Shown: piece by piece, positions 7,416-14,758 of the stretch
How the letters are laid out: each line of letters opens with the position of its first letter
Position numbering within the stretch: position 1 is the first letter of the stretch
NCBI GenBank assembly: GCA_009773975.1
Contig: VSMX01000035.1
Span: 1 to 18,163, forward strand
Direction of reading: 5' to 3'
Source: Desulfovibrio sp.
GTDB lineage: Bacteria > Desulfobacterota > Desulfovibrionia > Desulfovibrionales > Desulfovibrionaceae
DNA length: 18,163 bases
Program-made: the position numbers and the translations under genes
Notes under the pieces: model-generated
The model's database searches: none
What the model was told of the DNA's origin: nothing
Seen by the model: the letters and a program-made list of their open reading frames with translations, nothing else

Positions 7416-10400
7416 ATGGCTGAAAATTCCGCTCCGAATGAAGTTTCCAGTGAATCTGAAACCCCAACCCGGCATGAAGTTGACAAGCAACTGGTTTTGA
7501 CGGGTGCTGATATTGTTGGAATTGGCCCGGAAGCAGAGCTTCTTGTAGGTGGAAAAAACTACAACACCGCGCTGATAAGTGAAATTGACGGCATACAGGC
7601 TCCGCATTTTCGCGCAATTTCTTCTATCGCATTTCACAAATTGCTGGATGAAACAAAGATTAATGGACGCCTTGTACGGACAATTGTGGACAGGGAGTAT
7701 GGCCGCATAGACTGGAAAGACCCTGAAATCAACCAGGATCCGGATTTTTTGCAAAAATTTGTTCGCCAGCTAGGCAAACAAATTCATGCCCAGGCCAGGG
7801 CCGAAGGGGATGAAGGTCATACGAAATTAAGGACTTTTATCAATAATATTGTGGACGGTTTTGCTACTTCTCCCGAAGGCATTGACCAGCTTCGCAAACG
7901 CTCTGTTCTTGTTCAGGCTGGCATTCTTTCGGTTGATTTGCCGGAAGAGGTTAGCATAGCGGTAAAGGGCGCTTATCATGCCATCTGCAAGGAAAATGAA
8001 GATGACATGACGCCTGTGGCGGTTCGTTCATCCGCAGCGGGTGAAGACTCCCGCAAGAAAGCCTTTGCTGGTCTGCAGGATACATATTTGAATATGGTGG
8101 GAGAGGATAAAGTAGCGGAAGCCTACCATTGGGATTGCGCATCGGCCTATAATCTCCGTTCCATGACATATCGCCGCGAGGCAATTTTGGATGCAATTGC
8201 CAAAGCGGAAGAAACGGGTGATGATTCAATTGCGGAAAACGCCAAGATTGAATGGGCAATAGAAAACACCTCCCTTTCTGTGTGCATGATGCAGATGATC
8301 AATCCTGTTGTTTCGGGAACAGCTTTCTCGGCAGATACGGCAACAGGATGCCGTGGAACAAATCGCAAGGATCTTGTCAGCATTGATGCAAGTTATGGTC
8401 TTGGAGAAGCAGTTGTTGGTGGAAAAGTTACGCCAGATAAAATGTACGTTTTCCAGCGTGATGATGGTAGCGAAGTTGTCATTCGGCAAATGGGCTCCAA
8501 AACCATGAAAATTATCTACGATGAAAAAGGCGGCACAAAAGAAGTTCCGGTTCCTGAACTTGAGGCTTTGCGCTGGGCATTGTCTTTGAGTCAGGCTGAA
8601 AAGGTTGCGCGAGGCGTCCGTTCGGTCAGCAAGGCGTATGGCGGAATAATTATGGATACAGAATTCTGTATCGATTCTCGTGACAGATTGTGGTTTGTTC
8701 AGGCTCGTCCTGAAACGCGCTGGAATGAGGAACTTGAACTTCATCCAACAACTATTTTCATGAGGCGCAAGGAAGTTGATCCCAAAGCCGCAGCGAATGC
8801 TGAAATTATTCTGGAAGGGAACGGCGCTTCCAGGGGCGCAGGCCAGGGAACCGTGCGTTTTTTGCGTTCCGCCCTTGAACTGAACAAGGTGGCCAAAGGC
8901 GATGTATTGGCCGCGGAAAGGACCGATCCTGATATGGTGCCAGGAATGAGGGTGGCCTCTGCCATCATGGCAGATGTGGGCGGTGATACCAGCCATGCAG
9001 CCATTACATCACGCGAACTTGGCATCGCAGCAGTCATTGGAATTCAACGCGCTCATATACTCCGCGCGCTCGACGGCACGGAAGTTACAGTTGATGGCAC
9101 CCGTGGACGTGTTTATCGCGGTTTGCTGCCCCTGAATCAGGTTGGCGGGGAAATGGATATTTCCAAATTACCCATTACAAAAACAAAGGTGGGCCTGGTT
9201 TTGGCGGATGTAGGGCAAGCTCTTTTCCTTTCCCGCCTGCGTGATTATCCCCAATTTGAGGTTGGCCTTTTGAGAGCCGAATTCATGCTTGGCAATATTG
9301 GGGTGCATCCAAAAGCGCTTGAAGCTTTTGATAATGGAGAACTAAATTCTGTTGTTGAGGCCAAATTGAAGGAACTCGACACGAAGCTTTCCAAAATCAT
9401 GCGCGAGCAAATGGCGGCCGGTCTAATTGTTTTCAATTTCAATGTGCGCGAATATGTGGGTGAAATTACCGGCATATCGAAAGAATTGGCCGATGTCGCA
9501 GAGACGGACGGGAATCTCGGGCCCGAGGAAATATTGATTCAGCATCGCAGGATGCGTGAGCTTGACCATAAACTTGATCAACATATGGAACTTGCTTCAA
9601 ACAGACTTGAAATTATCAAGACATCTGCTGATCTTGCTGAACATATCAAGATAATTATGGGATATGACAATGAGCTTGCATTGTTGTCTCCAAGTGATCC
9701 AGAAGCGCCAAAAAGGCAAGCTGAAATTGAAGCAAGCATAGAAGAGCAGGTGGGAAAAGTAAAAAGTTTGCCAATTGTCGAACACGTACTGGATAATATC
9801 AGACGCCTGCGTGAGGAAGTCGGGCTGAGAAGCGGTTTGAAAAAAGAGATGGATGATATTCAAAATCTGCCTGACAAAATCCGTTCAATTATCAAATCGC
9901 GGGGTTTCAGAACAGGCAAAGAACATTATGTTCAAACTCTCGCCCAGAATCTTGCTCTCTTCGCAATGGCTTTTTATGGCAAACCAATCACATACCGCAC
10001 AACAGATTTTAAAAGTAATGAATATCGTAATCTTTTGGGCGGTAACCTGTTTGAACATATTGAAGCAAATCCGATGCTTGGCTACCGCGGAGTATCCAGA
10101 AATATTCATGATTGGGAAATCGAGGCATTCAAGCTTGCCAGGGGAGTTTATGGCGGCCGTAATTTGAGATTGATGTTGCCATTTGTTCGTACCCTGGAAG
10201 AAGCGCGTTCAATGCGCTGTTATCTCGACCAGGTGCATAAATTAAAAAGCGATGAAGATGGCTTGAAAATTATTTTGATGTCAGAATTGCCTTCCAATGC
10301 AATTCTTTCAAAACAGTTTATTTCGGAATTCGATGGCTTTTCCATCGGATCAAATGACATGACCCAGATGGTTCTGGCCACAGACCGTGACAACTCCAGG

Positions 10401-10991
10401 CTTTCCCACATTTACGATGAAGAGGATCCTGCTGTGATCTGGGCCATACTGGTAACAATTTTTACTGGTCAGAAATATTGCAAGAAAATCGGATTTTGCG
10501 GACAGGGTGTTTCAAACAGCCTCATTCTACGAGGACTCGTTGCCATTGCTGGCATAACATCTGCTTCGGTTGTTCCTGATACATACTATCAGACTGTTTT
10601 TGACATCTCAGCGGTAGAAAATGAAAACATTCCGACATCCCAGCTTGGCCAATGGTTGATACAACAACATCACAAACATTTGGCTGAATTGATGGAAAAA
10701 TCGGGTTACGGACATATTTTAAAGAAGTATACCGAACCCCAGGATATCCAGGAATGGTATGAAGGCGAATTGCAGAGGCATCATGAACAACTGCGTGAAC
10801 ATCTTGGTACGCCCAAAGAAGATTTTTATCGAACAGAACTTCAAAATTTCCGTTCAAAATTCCATAAGCCCGTTATATATGCCACCTGGAACTGGGAAGA
10901 TACGGTATTGGATGCCTTGCACCAGGCAGGGTTTATGAACTTTGAAGAACAGGAAAACGCCAAAATCAAATCCAGGGAAATAAATTACTAA
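7416..10991 (+). CDS. PEP synthase / pyruvate phosphate dikinase-like protein with large insertions
   Basis: The start at ATG 7416 follows GGAGG at 7406-7410 by five bases; the open frame extends further upstream but without such a site. At 1191 residues it is about 400 longer than ordinary PEP synthase (near 790), which converts pyruvate and ATP to PEP, AMP and phosphate. All three working parts are present. The ATP-grasp domain (about 40-440) has VGGKN at 44-48, VRSSAAGED at 203-211 and GLGEAVVGG at 328-336. The swivelling phosphohistidine domain has GGDTSHAAI with His527. The PEP/pyruvate barrel has GLLRAEF at 617-623, TTDFKSNEYR at 862-871, NPMLGYRG at 885-892, SIGSNDMTQ at 976-984 and the catalytic Cys1028 in FCGQG. 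The barrel is interrupted by a charged helical insert (about 645-835), there are about 60 extra residues before VRSS, and a 115-residue C-terminal extension. It forms a single-gene unit ending at a strong hairpin. PEP synthase activity is likely but unproven. Confidence 0.9.
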   Translation: MAENSAPNEVSSESETPTRHEVDKQLVLTGADIVGIGPEAELLVGGKNYNTALISEIDGIQAPHFRAISSIAFHKLLDETKINGRLVRTIVDREYGRIDWKDPEINQDPDFLQKFVRQLGKQIHAQARAEGDEGHTKLRTFINNIVDGFATSPEGIDQLRKRSVLVQAGILSVDLPEEVSIAVKGAYHAICKENEDDMTPVAVRSSAAGEDSRKKAFAGLQDTYLNMVGEDKVAEAYHWDCASAYNLRSMTYRREAILDAIAKAEETGDDSIAENAKIEWAIENTSLSVCMMQMINPVVSGTAFSADTATGCRGTNRKDLVSIDASYGLGEAVVGGKVTPDKMYVFQRDDGSEVVIRQMGSKTMKIIYDEKGGTKEVPVPELEALRWALSLSQAEKVARGVRSVSKAYGGIIMDTEFCIDSRDRLWFVQARPETRWNEELELHPTTIFMRRKEVDPKAAANAEIILEGNGASRGAGQGTVRFLRSALELNKVAKGDVLAAERTDPDMVPGMRVASAIMADVGGDTSHAAITSRELGIAAVIGIQRAHILRALDGTEVTVDGTRGRVYRGLLPLNQVGGEMDISKLPITKTKVGLVLADVGQALFLSRLRDYPQFEVGLLRAEFMLGNIGVHPKALEAFDNGELNSVVEAKLKELDTKLSKIMREQMAAGLIVFNFNVREYVGEITGISKELADVAETDGNLGPEEILIQHRRMRELDHKLDQHMELASNRLEIIKTSADLAEHIKIIMGYDNELALLSPSDPEAPKRQAEIEASIEEQVGKVKSLPIVEHVLDNIRRLREEVGLRSGLKKEMDDIQNLPDKIRSIIKSRGFRTGKEHYVQTLAQNLALFAMAFYGKPITYRTTDFKSNEYRNLLGGNLFEHIEANPMLGYRGVSRNIHDWEIEAFKLARGVYGGRNLRLMLPFVRTLEEARSMRCYLDQVHKLKSDEDGLKIILMSELPSNAILSKQFISEFDGFSIGSNDMTQMVLATDRDNSRLSHIYDEEDPAVIWAILVTIFTGQKYCKKIGFCGQGVSNSLILRGLVAIAGITSASVVPDTYYQTVFDISAVENENIPTSQLGQWLIQQHHKHLAELMEKSGYGHILKKYTEPQDIQEWYEGELQRHHEQLREHLGTPKEDFYRTELQNFRSKFHKPVIYATWNWEDTVLDALHQAGFMNFEEQENAKIKSREINY

Positions 10992-11010
10992 ATCTCTATT
11001 ACGATAAAAC

Positions 11011-11050
11011 CGAGTAGGGCGGAGTCGTGAGACTCCTCCCTACTCGATTT
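11011..11050 (+). terminator. Terminator after the PEP synthase-like gene, probably bidirectional
   Basis: CGAGTAGGG-C-GGAGTC pairs with GACTCC-T-CCCTACTCG around a GTGA tetraloop: 15 pairs and one internal mismatch. It starts 20 bases after the stop. ATTTATATAC follows on the plus strand and GTTTTATCG on the minus strand, so it can serve greA from the other side. Confidence 0.85.
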
Positions 11051-11062
11051 ATATACTTATGA

Positions 11063-11090
11063 GTATAAAAAATCTGTGAGTTTTTTATAC
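11063..11090. other. Perfect AT-rich inverted repeat between convergent genes
   Basis: GTATAAAAAA and TTTTTTATAC are exact complements around an 8-base loop. It lies 28 bases beyond the greA stop on the minus strand. The stem is nearly pure A-T, which is weak for termination, but a run of T closes it on either strand. Confidence 0.5.
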
Positions 11091-11117
11091 CATGGAAGGA
11101 CAATAAAGACGTTAATA

Positions 11118-11612
11118 TTAATTCTTTTCCAGGGCCTTGCTTCCTTCAAAACGGATTCCAACAATCTCGTATGTCACTCGCCCACGGGGAATATCAATCG
11201 TTACCTCATCACCTTCCTCTTTTCCCAAAAGCGCTTGCCCCACTGGGGAAAGAAAGGAGATAGATCCTTTTGACGGTTCAGCTTCATCAGGTCCCAAAAT
11301 CATGAAAGATTTTGATTCACCACTATCAACATCTTCAACATCTACTGTAGAGCCAAATATAACTTTTTCACCGGAAATTTTATCCAAATCAATAATCTGG
11401 TATAATGCAAGTCTTGATTCAATGTATTTAATACGCGCTTCAGCCATTCCTTGCCGTTCTCTGGCTGCGTCATAACCGGCATTTTCACGCAAATCACCCT
11501 CTTCACGAGCCTCTTTGATGGCCTGGATAATTTGAGGACGTTCGCTTTTCAACTTGGCCAATTCTTCTTCAAGTTTTTTATATCCCTGAACTGAAATTGG
11601 AATTGAGTTCAT
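11118..11612 (-). CDS. greA: Transcription elongation factor GreA
   Basis: This is a complete 164-residue GreA, which binds the secondary channel of RNA polymerase and stimulates cleavage of backtracked RNA. It opens MNSIPISVQGYKKLEEEL, then shows the coiled-coil tip EAREEGDLRENAGYDAARE with the acidic pair Asp40 and Glu43 that position the catalytic magnesium, followed by the globular C-terminal domain with SFLSPVGQALLG at 119-130 and the closing VTYEIVGI. The start ATG at 11612 is chosen because GAGG (11618-11621) stands five bases upstream; a TTG at 11627 would place five unusual residues before the conserved MxxIPIS. A sigma-70 promoter lies at 11736-11764, giving a leader of about 115 bases with a hairpin. 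It faces the PEP synthase-like gene and shares its terminator region. Confidence 0.96.
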   Translation of the reverse strand: MNSIPISVQGYKKLEEELAKLKSERPQIIQAIKEAREEGDLRENAGYDAARERQGMAEARIKYIESRLALYQIIDLDKISGEKVIFGSTVDVEDVDSGESKSFMILGPDEAEPSKGSISFLSPVGQALLGKEEGDEVTIDIPRGRVTYEIVGIRFEGSKALEKN

Positions 11613-11625
11613 GTTTACCTCATGC

Positions 11626-11657
11626 AAAAGGGCTCCCGGAACTTATTACAGGGAGCC
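11626..11657 (-). promoter_or_regulatory. Hairpin in the greA leader, possible leader terminator
   Basis: GGCTCCC at 11631-11637 pairs with GGGAGCC at 11651-11657 around a 13-base loop. Read on the minus strand it is followed by CTTTTG, then the greA ribosome binding site five bases on. The short T-run makes it a weak terminator candidate or attenuator. On the plus strand TATTTTTATC follows, so it could also stop antisense transcription leaving greA. Confidence 0.5.
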
Positions 11658-11735
11658 TATTTTTATCGTTTGCAAGTACAAGAAGATGGCAAAAGATTTG
11701 ATGCTGACTGGACAAACCAATAAAAGCAAAAATCT

Positions 11736-11764
11736 ACTATACCATCAGATGAATTGATGGTCAA
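11736..11764 (-). promoter_or_regulatory. Sigma-70 promoter of greA
   Basis: On the minus strand TTGACC is separated by exactly 17 bases from TATAGT, five of six matches at each box. The start is expected near 11729. Confidence 0.75.
11741..11761. promoter_or_regulatory. Candidate operator inside the greA promoter
   Basis: ACCATCA and TGATGGT form a perfect 7-base inverted repeat with a 7-base spacer. It fills the gap between the -35 and -10 boxes of the greA promoter and touches both, where a bound regulator would block RNA polymerase. No specific regulator is identified. Confidence 0.45.
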
Positions 11765-11819
11765 GATTGACAATGCTTTTTCAGTAATTCCAATTATGCA
11801 AAAGCTACTATTGGGATGT

Positions 11820-11845
11820 CAGGCTTTTACTGTCGTAAAAGCCTG
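11820..11845. other. Strong intergenic hairpin without a T-tract
   Basis: CAGGCTTTTAC and GTAAAAGCCTG are exact complements (11 pairs) around the loop TGTC. Neither strand has a T-run after it. It lies between the greA promoter and the flippase gene and may be part of the same structured repeat region as 11896-12009. Confidence 0.55.
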
Positions 11846-11849
11846 AAGA

Positions 11850-11974
11850 TCGCAAGGTAAAGCCGTGGTTTTGCGTTGCTGTCGATTTCTGTATACCAGC
11901 GAAGCTGGCAGCGCAAACGCCCCTGCGGGACGGGCTTCGGCTGGCCGGCGCGGGTGTCTGCTGCCACAGCCACC
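11850..11974. other. GC-rich non-coding stretch between greA and the flippase gene
   Basis: No gene is supported here. The stretch is clearly richer in G and C than its AT-rich flanks, particularly 11896-11974. It contains a small perfect hairpin (CCAGC-GAA-GCTGG at 11896-11908) and GCAAACGC at 11913-11920, a core also seen twice in the palindrome that follows. From 12010 to 12170 I see only the upstream region of the flippase gene, with no convincing promoter. Confidence 0.4.
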
Positions 11975-12009
11975 AGAGCGTTTGCCCAATTTCATTACGC
12001 AAACGCTCT
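11975..12009. repeat. Copy 2 of the intergenic repeat: intact palindrome
   Basis: AGAGCGTTTGC and GCAAACGCTCT are perfect 11-base complements around a 13-base loop. Its reverse complement aligns with 4573-4604 at 26 of 32 positions. Both copies are intergenic, as expected for a REP-like small palindromic element. Confidence 0.55.
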
Positions 12010-12170
12010 ATAAGTTTCATTCCCTATTTTCCAACGGCTTGGCGCGCATTCAACCATTGTTTTTTGGATTTTTGGGTATCATTGATGCTTGCGCCATCTT
12101 GTTACGGCGTATATGTTGATGGCAAAGCTTATAAACAAGGAATTGCAAAAATCCTTTTTTCCGTGACATC

Positions 12171-13715
12171 ATGAAAAAATATCTTCGATACCTTGGTCCC
12201 GTAATTATTTCGGCAATTTTTGTTCTGGCTGTTTATCTTCTTTATAATAAATTGAAATCTTACAGCATTGCGCAAATTCGCCAAAGTCTGGAACAGATTT
12301 CTTACTACAGGATAGGTTTTTCCCTTATCCTGATGGTTATCAATTATATAATTTTAGTAGGTTATGACTGGCTTGCTCTAAAAGCCATACATAAAACCTT
12401 GCCTTTGCCGCGGGTTGGCCTTGTTTCATTTGTTGGACAAGCCGTAAGTTATAATTTCGGCGCCTTATTGGGTGGAACAAGCGTCCGTTATCGCTTTTAT
12501 TCGGCATGGGGTTTTTCAATCTCGGAAATTGTGCGCCTTGTCTTGATGTTGGCAGTCACCTTCTGGGTTGGCGCGCTGGGTTTATGTGGAATTATCTTTC
12601 TTGTTTCTCCTCCTGTCATTCCTGACGAACTTTTGCAGAATATGCCCATAAAGGATATCAGGATATTGGGCATTATTCTTTCCTTGTTTGCCTGTTCCTA
12701 TCTGGCCTTGTGTTTTTGTGTTCGCAAGCCTGTACATATTTTTGGCAAGGAATTCGTTTTTCCCGGTCCGAAGATTGCGATTGCCCAATGCATTGTTGCG
12801 GGAATAGATATAGTTGCTGCCGCTGCCTGCATGTATGTGCTTTTGCCCAGTGAAATCGGTTTGAGTTTCATGGAGTTTTTACCGAGCTATCTGATGGCGC
12901 AGGTGGCGGTTGTATTGACTCATATTCCTGGAGGAGTGGGCATATTTGAGTTGGTAATTCTGGAATTAACCCATACTCCCAAAGCTCAGGCAGTTTTTGC
13001 AGCTGTCCTGCTTTTCAGATTAATATATTATATTATTCCTTTGCTTGCCGCAGCCGTATTATTGACCATATACGAAGCGAGACAGCGAAGCAATATGTTA
13101 AGAGAAGCCGGGAGATGGCTCTCGGTTCTATCCCATTCAATCTCGGCTTATCTTGTTTTTGTTGCCGGGCTCATATTGTTGGTTTCCGCAACTCTTCCTA
13201 CTTCTTCCCACAACATTGCCATTCTTTTAAAATGGTTTCCAGAAAGTGTTGTTGGCGCAGGACATTTTGTGTGCGCATTAAGCGGGGCAGCCTTGTTGTT
13301 TGTGTCCTATGGTCTCGAACGACGACTGGCCAGCGCATTTAAATTGACAGTGATCTTGATGATCTGCGGGATTATGGGCGCGCTTTTAAAAGGTTTCGCC
13401 TGGGAAACTGCCATCATGATTCTGGTGGTTCTTCTTGCCATTTGCCTGGCCAAAAAACGGTTCTACAGAGGAACTTCTTTTTGGGAAGACCAAATATCCT
13501 TGCATTGGGCACTAAGTGCGCTTGCTGTTATTGCCATTGTTTTCTTTCTGGCCTGGTTTCTTTATCACCCATCATGGGACAGGGCTGCTTCATGGGGTTT
13601 TGAAAGACCATTTAATGCGGCAAGAACATTAAGGGCTTTTATTGGAATTGCAGTCTTGCTCGTGCTTTCATTTTGGTGGAAAATCAGGATTCGATTAAAC
13701 AAAAAGAAAAAATAG
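12171..13715 (+). CDS. MprF-type membrane flippase domain without the lysyl-transferase domain
   Basis: This 514-residue protein is almost wholly membrane-spanning. It matches the N-terminal half of MprF (the UPF0104/YbhN-like flippase): SYNFGALLGGTSVRYRFYS at 93-111, the hallmark HIPGGVGIFE at 251-260, an Arg-rich cytoplasmic loop near 303-315, and FYRGTSFWEDQISLHW at 431-446, which belongs to MprF itself and not to the shorter YbhN proteins. In MprF the flippase part moves lysyl- or alanyl-phosphatidylglycerol across the inner membrane and a soluble C-terminal domain makes it. Here the protein ends after the last helix with RIRLNKKKK, where full-length MprF would continue for some 300 residues. 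The stop is only 12 bases from the end of convergent pyrR, so no synthase remnant is present. No clear ribosome binding site precedes the ATG. Confidence 0.88.
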   Translation: MKKYLRYLGPVIISAIFVLAVYLLYNKLKSYSIAQIRQSLEQISYYRIGFSLILMVINYIILVGYDWLALKAIHKTLPLPRVGLVSFVGQAVSYNFGALLGGTSVRYRFYSAWGFSISEIVRLVLMLAVTFWVGALGLCGIIFLVSPPVIPDELLQNMPIKDIRILGIILSLFACSYLALCFCVRKPVHIFGKEFVFPGPKIAIAQCIVAGIDIVAAAACMYVLLPSEIGLSFMEFLPSYLMAQVAVVLTHIPGGVGIFELVILELTHTPKAQAVFAAVLLFRLIYYIIPLLAAAVLLTIYEARQRSNMLREAGRWLSVLSHSISAYLVFVAGLILLVSATLPTSSHNIAILLKWFPESVVGAGHFVCALSGAALLFVSYGLERRLASAFKLTVILMICGIMGALLKGFAWETAIMILVVLLAICLAKKRFYRGTSFWEDQISLHWALSALAVIAIVFFLAWFLYHPSWDRAASWGFERPFNAARTLRAFIGIAVLLVLSFWWKIRIRLNKKKK

Positions 13716-13727
13716 CAAAATAACGCA

Positions 13728-14255
13728 TCATTCAATCATTACGGCTTCTATGCCATCCCTTTCTTCAAGAAGCACATCAACGTGTGCTTCTTTTCGGGTT
13801 TCTATACAAGATCCTATATACTTGGCATAAATGGGCAATTCCCGGTGGCCTCTGTCAACAAATGTTAAAAGCTCGACTTTTTCAGGACGCCCATAATCAA
13901 AAAGCGCCTCAAGGGCAGCACGGACTGTCCTGCCGCTAAACAGGACATCATCAATGAGAATCACAATTTTATTGTCCAGATTCACAGGAATATGAGATAT
14001 GCCTATGTGTGGCTTACCTGATAATTTCGTCCAGTCATCGCGATATAGATTAATATCAAGCTCTCCCAATGGCACTTTTCGTCCAAGCGCTTTTTCAAGC
14101 AGATTGCAAATTCGTGTTGCAATGTCGGCGCCGCGCCGCTTGATACCGACAAGAACAAGATTTTGCTCGTCCTGATGATTGGACAAGATTTCGGATGCCA
14201 ATTTGTCTATAATGGAAGACATTTGGTTTTTTGTCATCAACACGCGTGATGCCAT
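13728..14255 (-). CDS. pyrR: PyrR, pyrimidine regulator / uracil phosphoribosyltransferase
   Basis: The 175-residue product is a full-length PyrR. The PRPP-binding loop VILIDDVLFSGRTVRAA lies at 98-114, GIKRRG at 37-42 is the conserved early turn, and LDINLYRDD at 66-74 is typical. In Firmicutes PyrR binds UMP and pyr-leader RNA to cause attenuation; in other bacteria it may act mainly as a uracil phosphoribosyltransferase. Which applies here cannot be told, as no pyr operon or leader is in view. The start ATG at 14255 is supported by GGGAG (14261-14265) five bases upstream; an earlier start would add MLLFFHYNKGEY and bury that site. It diverges from the HesB/IscA-like gene and converges on the flippase gene, whose terminator appears to lie inside its coding sequence. 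Confidence 0.95.
   Translation of the reverse strand: MASRVLMTKNQMSSIIDKLASEILSNHQDEQNLVLVGIKRRGADIATRICNLLEKALGRKVPLGELDINLYRDDWTKLSGKPHIGISHIPVNLDNKIVILIDDVLFSGRTVRAALEALFDYGRPEKVELLTFVDRGHRELPIYAKYIGSCIETRKEAHVDVLLEERDGIEAVMIE
13767..13794 (+). terminator. Terminator of the flippase gene inside the pyrR coding sequence
   Basis: AAGAAGCACA and TGTGCTTCTT are exact 10-base complements around a 6-base loop, with the plus strand continuing TTCGGG. It lies 51 bases beyond the flippase stop. On the minus strand the following bases are purine-rich, so pyrR transcription should not be stopped. Confidence 0.6.
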
Positions 14256-14326
14256 ATATTCTCCCTTGTTATAATGAAAAAACAATAACAATTAGCATAT
14301 AATAAGAAGAAAACTTTTTGCAGGCA

Positions 14327-14353
14327 TTGACAAGCATATTTGGAAAATTTAAT
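14327..14353 (+). promoter_or_regulatory. Possible sigma-70 promoter of the HesB/IscA-like gene
   Basis: A perfect TTGACA at 14327-14332 is followed, after a short 15-base spacer, by TTTAAT at 14348-14353. The short spacer lowers confidence. It lies about 40 bases before the start codon. Confidence 0.35.
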
Positions 14354-14389
14354 TCTAGCTTGACGCAATTAATTCCATACGGAGGAAAC

Positions 14390-14713
14390 ATGATAAAATT
14401 ATCAGATAGTGCCAAAAAGGAACTTGATGCCTATTTCGAAGGAAAGGATAAAGGTACAATCAGGGTTTTTTTGGCTCCTGGAGGTTGCTCCGGACCACGT
14501 CTTGCATTGGCACTTGATGATGCCGGAGATGAAGATGAAAAAGAAGAGGTGGCAGGATATACCTTCTGCATTAACAAGGATCTGCTCTCCCAAATTAAAA
14601 GTGCTGAAATAGACCTCACTCCACTTGGATTTGCAGTCGAGCCTGAAGTTCCATTGCCTGCGGGCAGTGGAGGAGGTTGCGGCGGCTGCTGCGGTGGATG
14701 TGGTTCAAATTAA
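14390..14713 (+). CDS. HesB/IscA-like protein with Cys-Gly-rich tail
   Basis: The ATG at 14390 follows GGAGG (14381-14385) by four bases, giving 107 residues. The body has the fold pattern of A-type iron-sulfur carriers (HesB/IscA): LSDSAKKELDAYF at the start, the conserved first cysteine in APGGCSG (Cys33), an acidic loop DDAGDEDEKEE, and DLTPLGFAVE near 75-84. In IscA the other ligands sit in a C-terminal CxC; here they are replaced by GGGCGGCCGGCGSN with Cys97, Cys100, Cys101 and Cys104, plus an extra Cys60. A role in iron-sulfur or metal handling is plausible but not shown. I recall similar small proteins in Desulfovibrio, often loosely annotated as HesB/IscA or adhesin. Its terminator lies just before mfd. 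Confidence 0.82.
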   Translation: MIKLSDSAKKELDAYFEGKDKGTIRVFLAPGGCSGPRLALALDDAGDEDEKEEVAGYTFCINKDLLSQIKSAEIDLTPLGFAVEPEVPLPAGSGGGCGGCCGGCGSN

Positions 14714-14728
14714 TTGACAAATAATCAA

Positions 14729-14756
14729 GGTGGCCCCTGGGCCGCCTTTTGTTTTT
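14729..14756 (+). terminator. Terminator between the HesB/IscA-like gene and mfd
   Basis: GGTGGC and GCCGCC pair (one G-T wobble), or alternatively GGCCC pairs with GGGCC inside. The stem is followed by TTTTGTTTTTG. It ends two bases before the mfd start codon. Confidence 0.8.
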
Positions 14757-14758
14757 GT

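Noticed and set aside
14256..14389. pyrR RNA-binding leader or attenuator
   Set aside because: No stem-loop set or terminator like the known PyrR-binding leaders is visible in the short divergent spacer.
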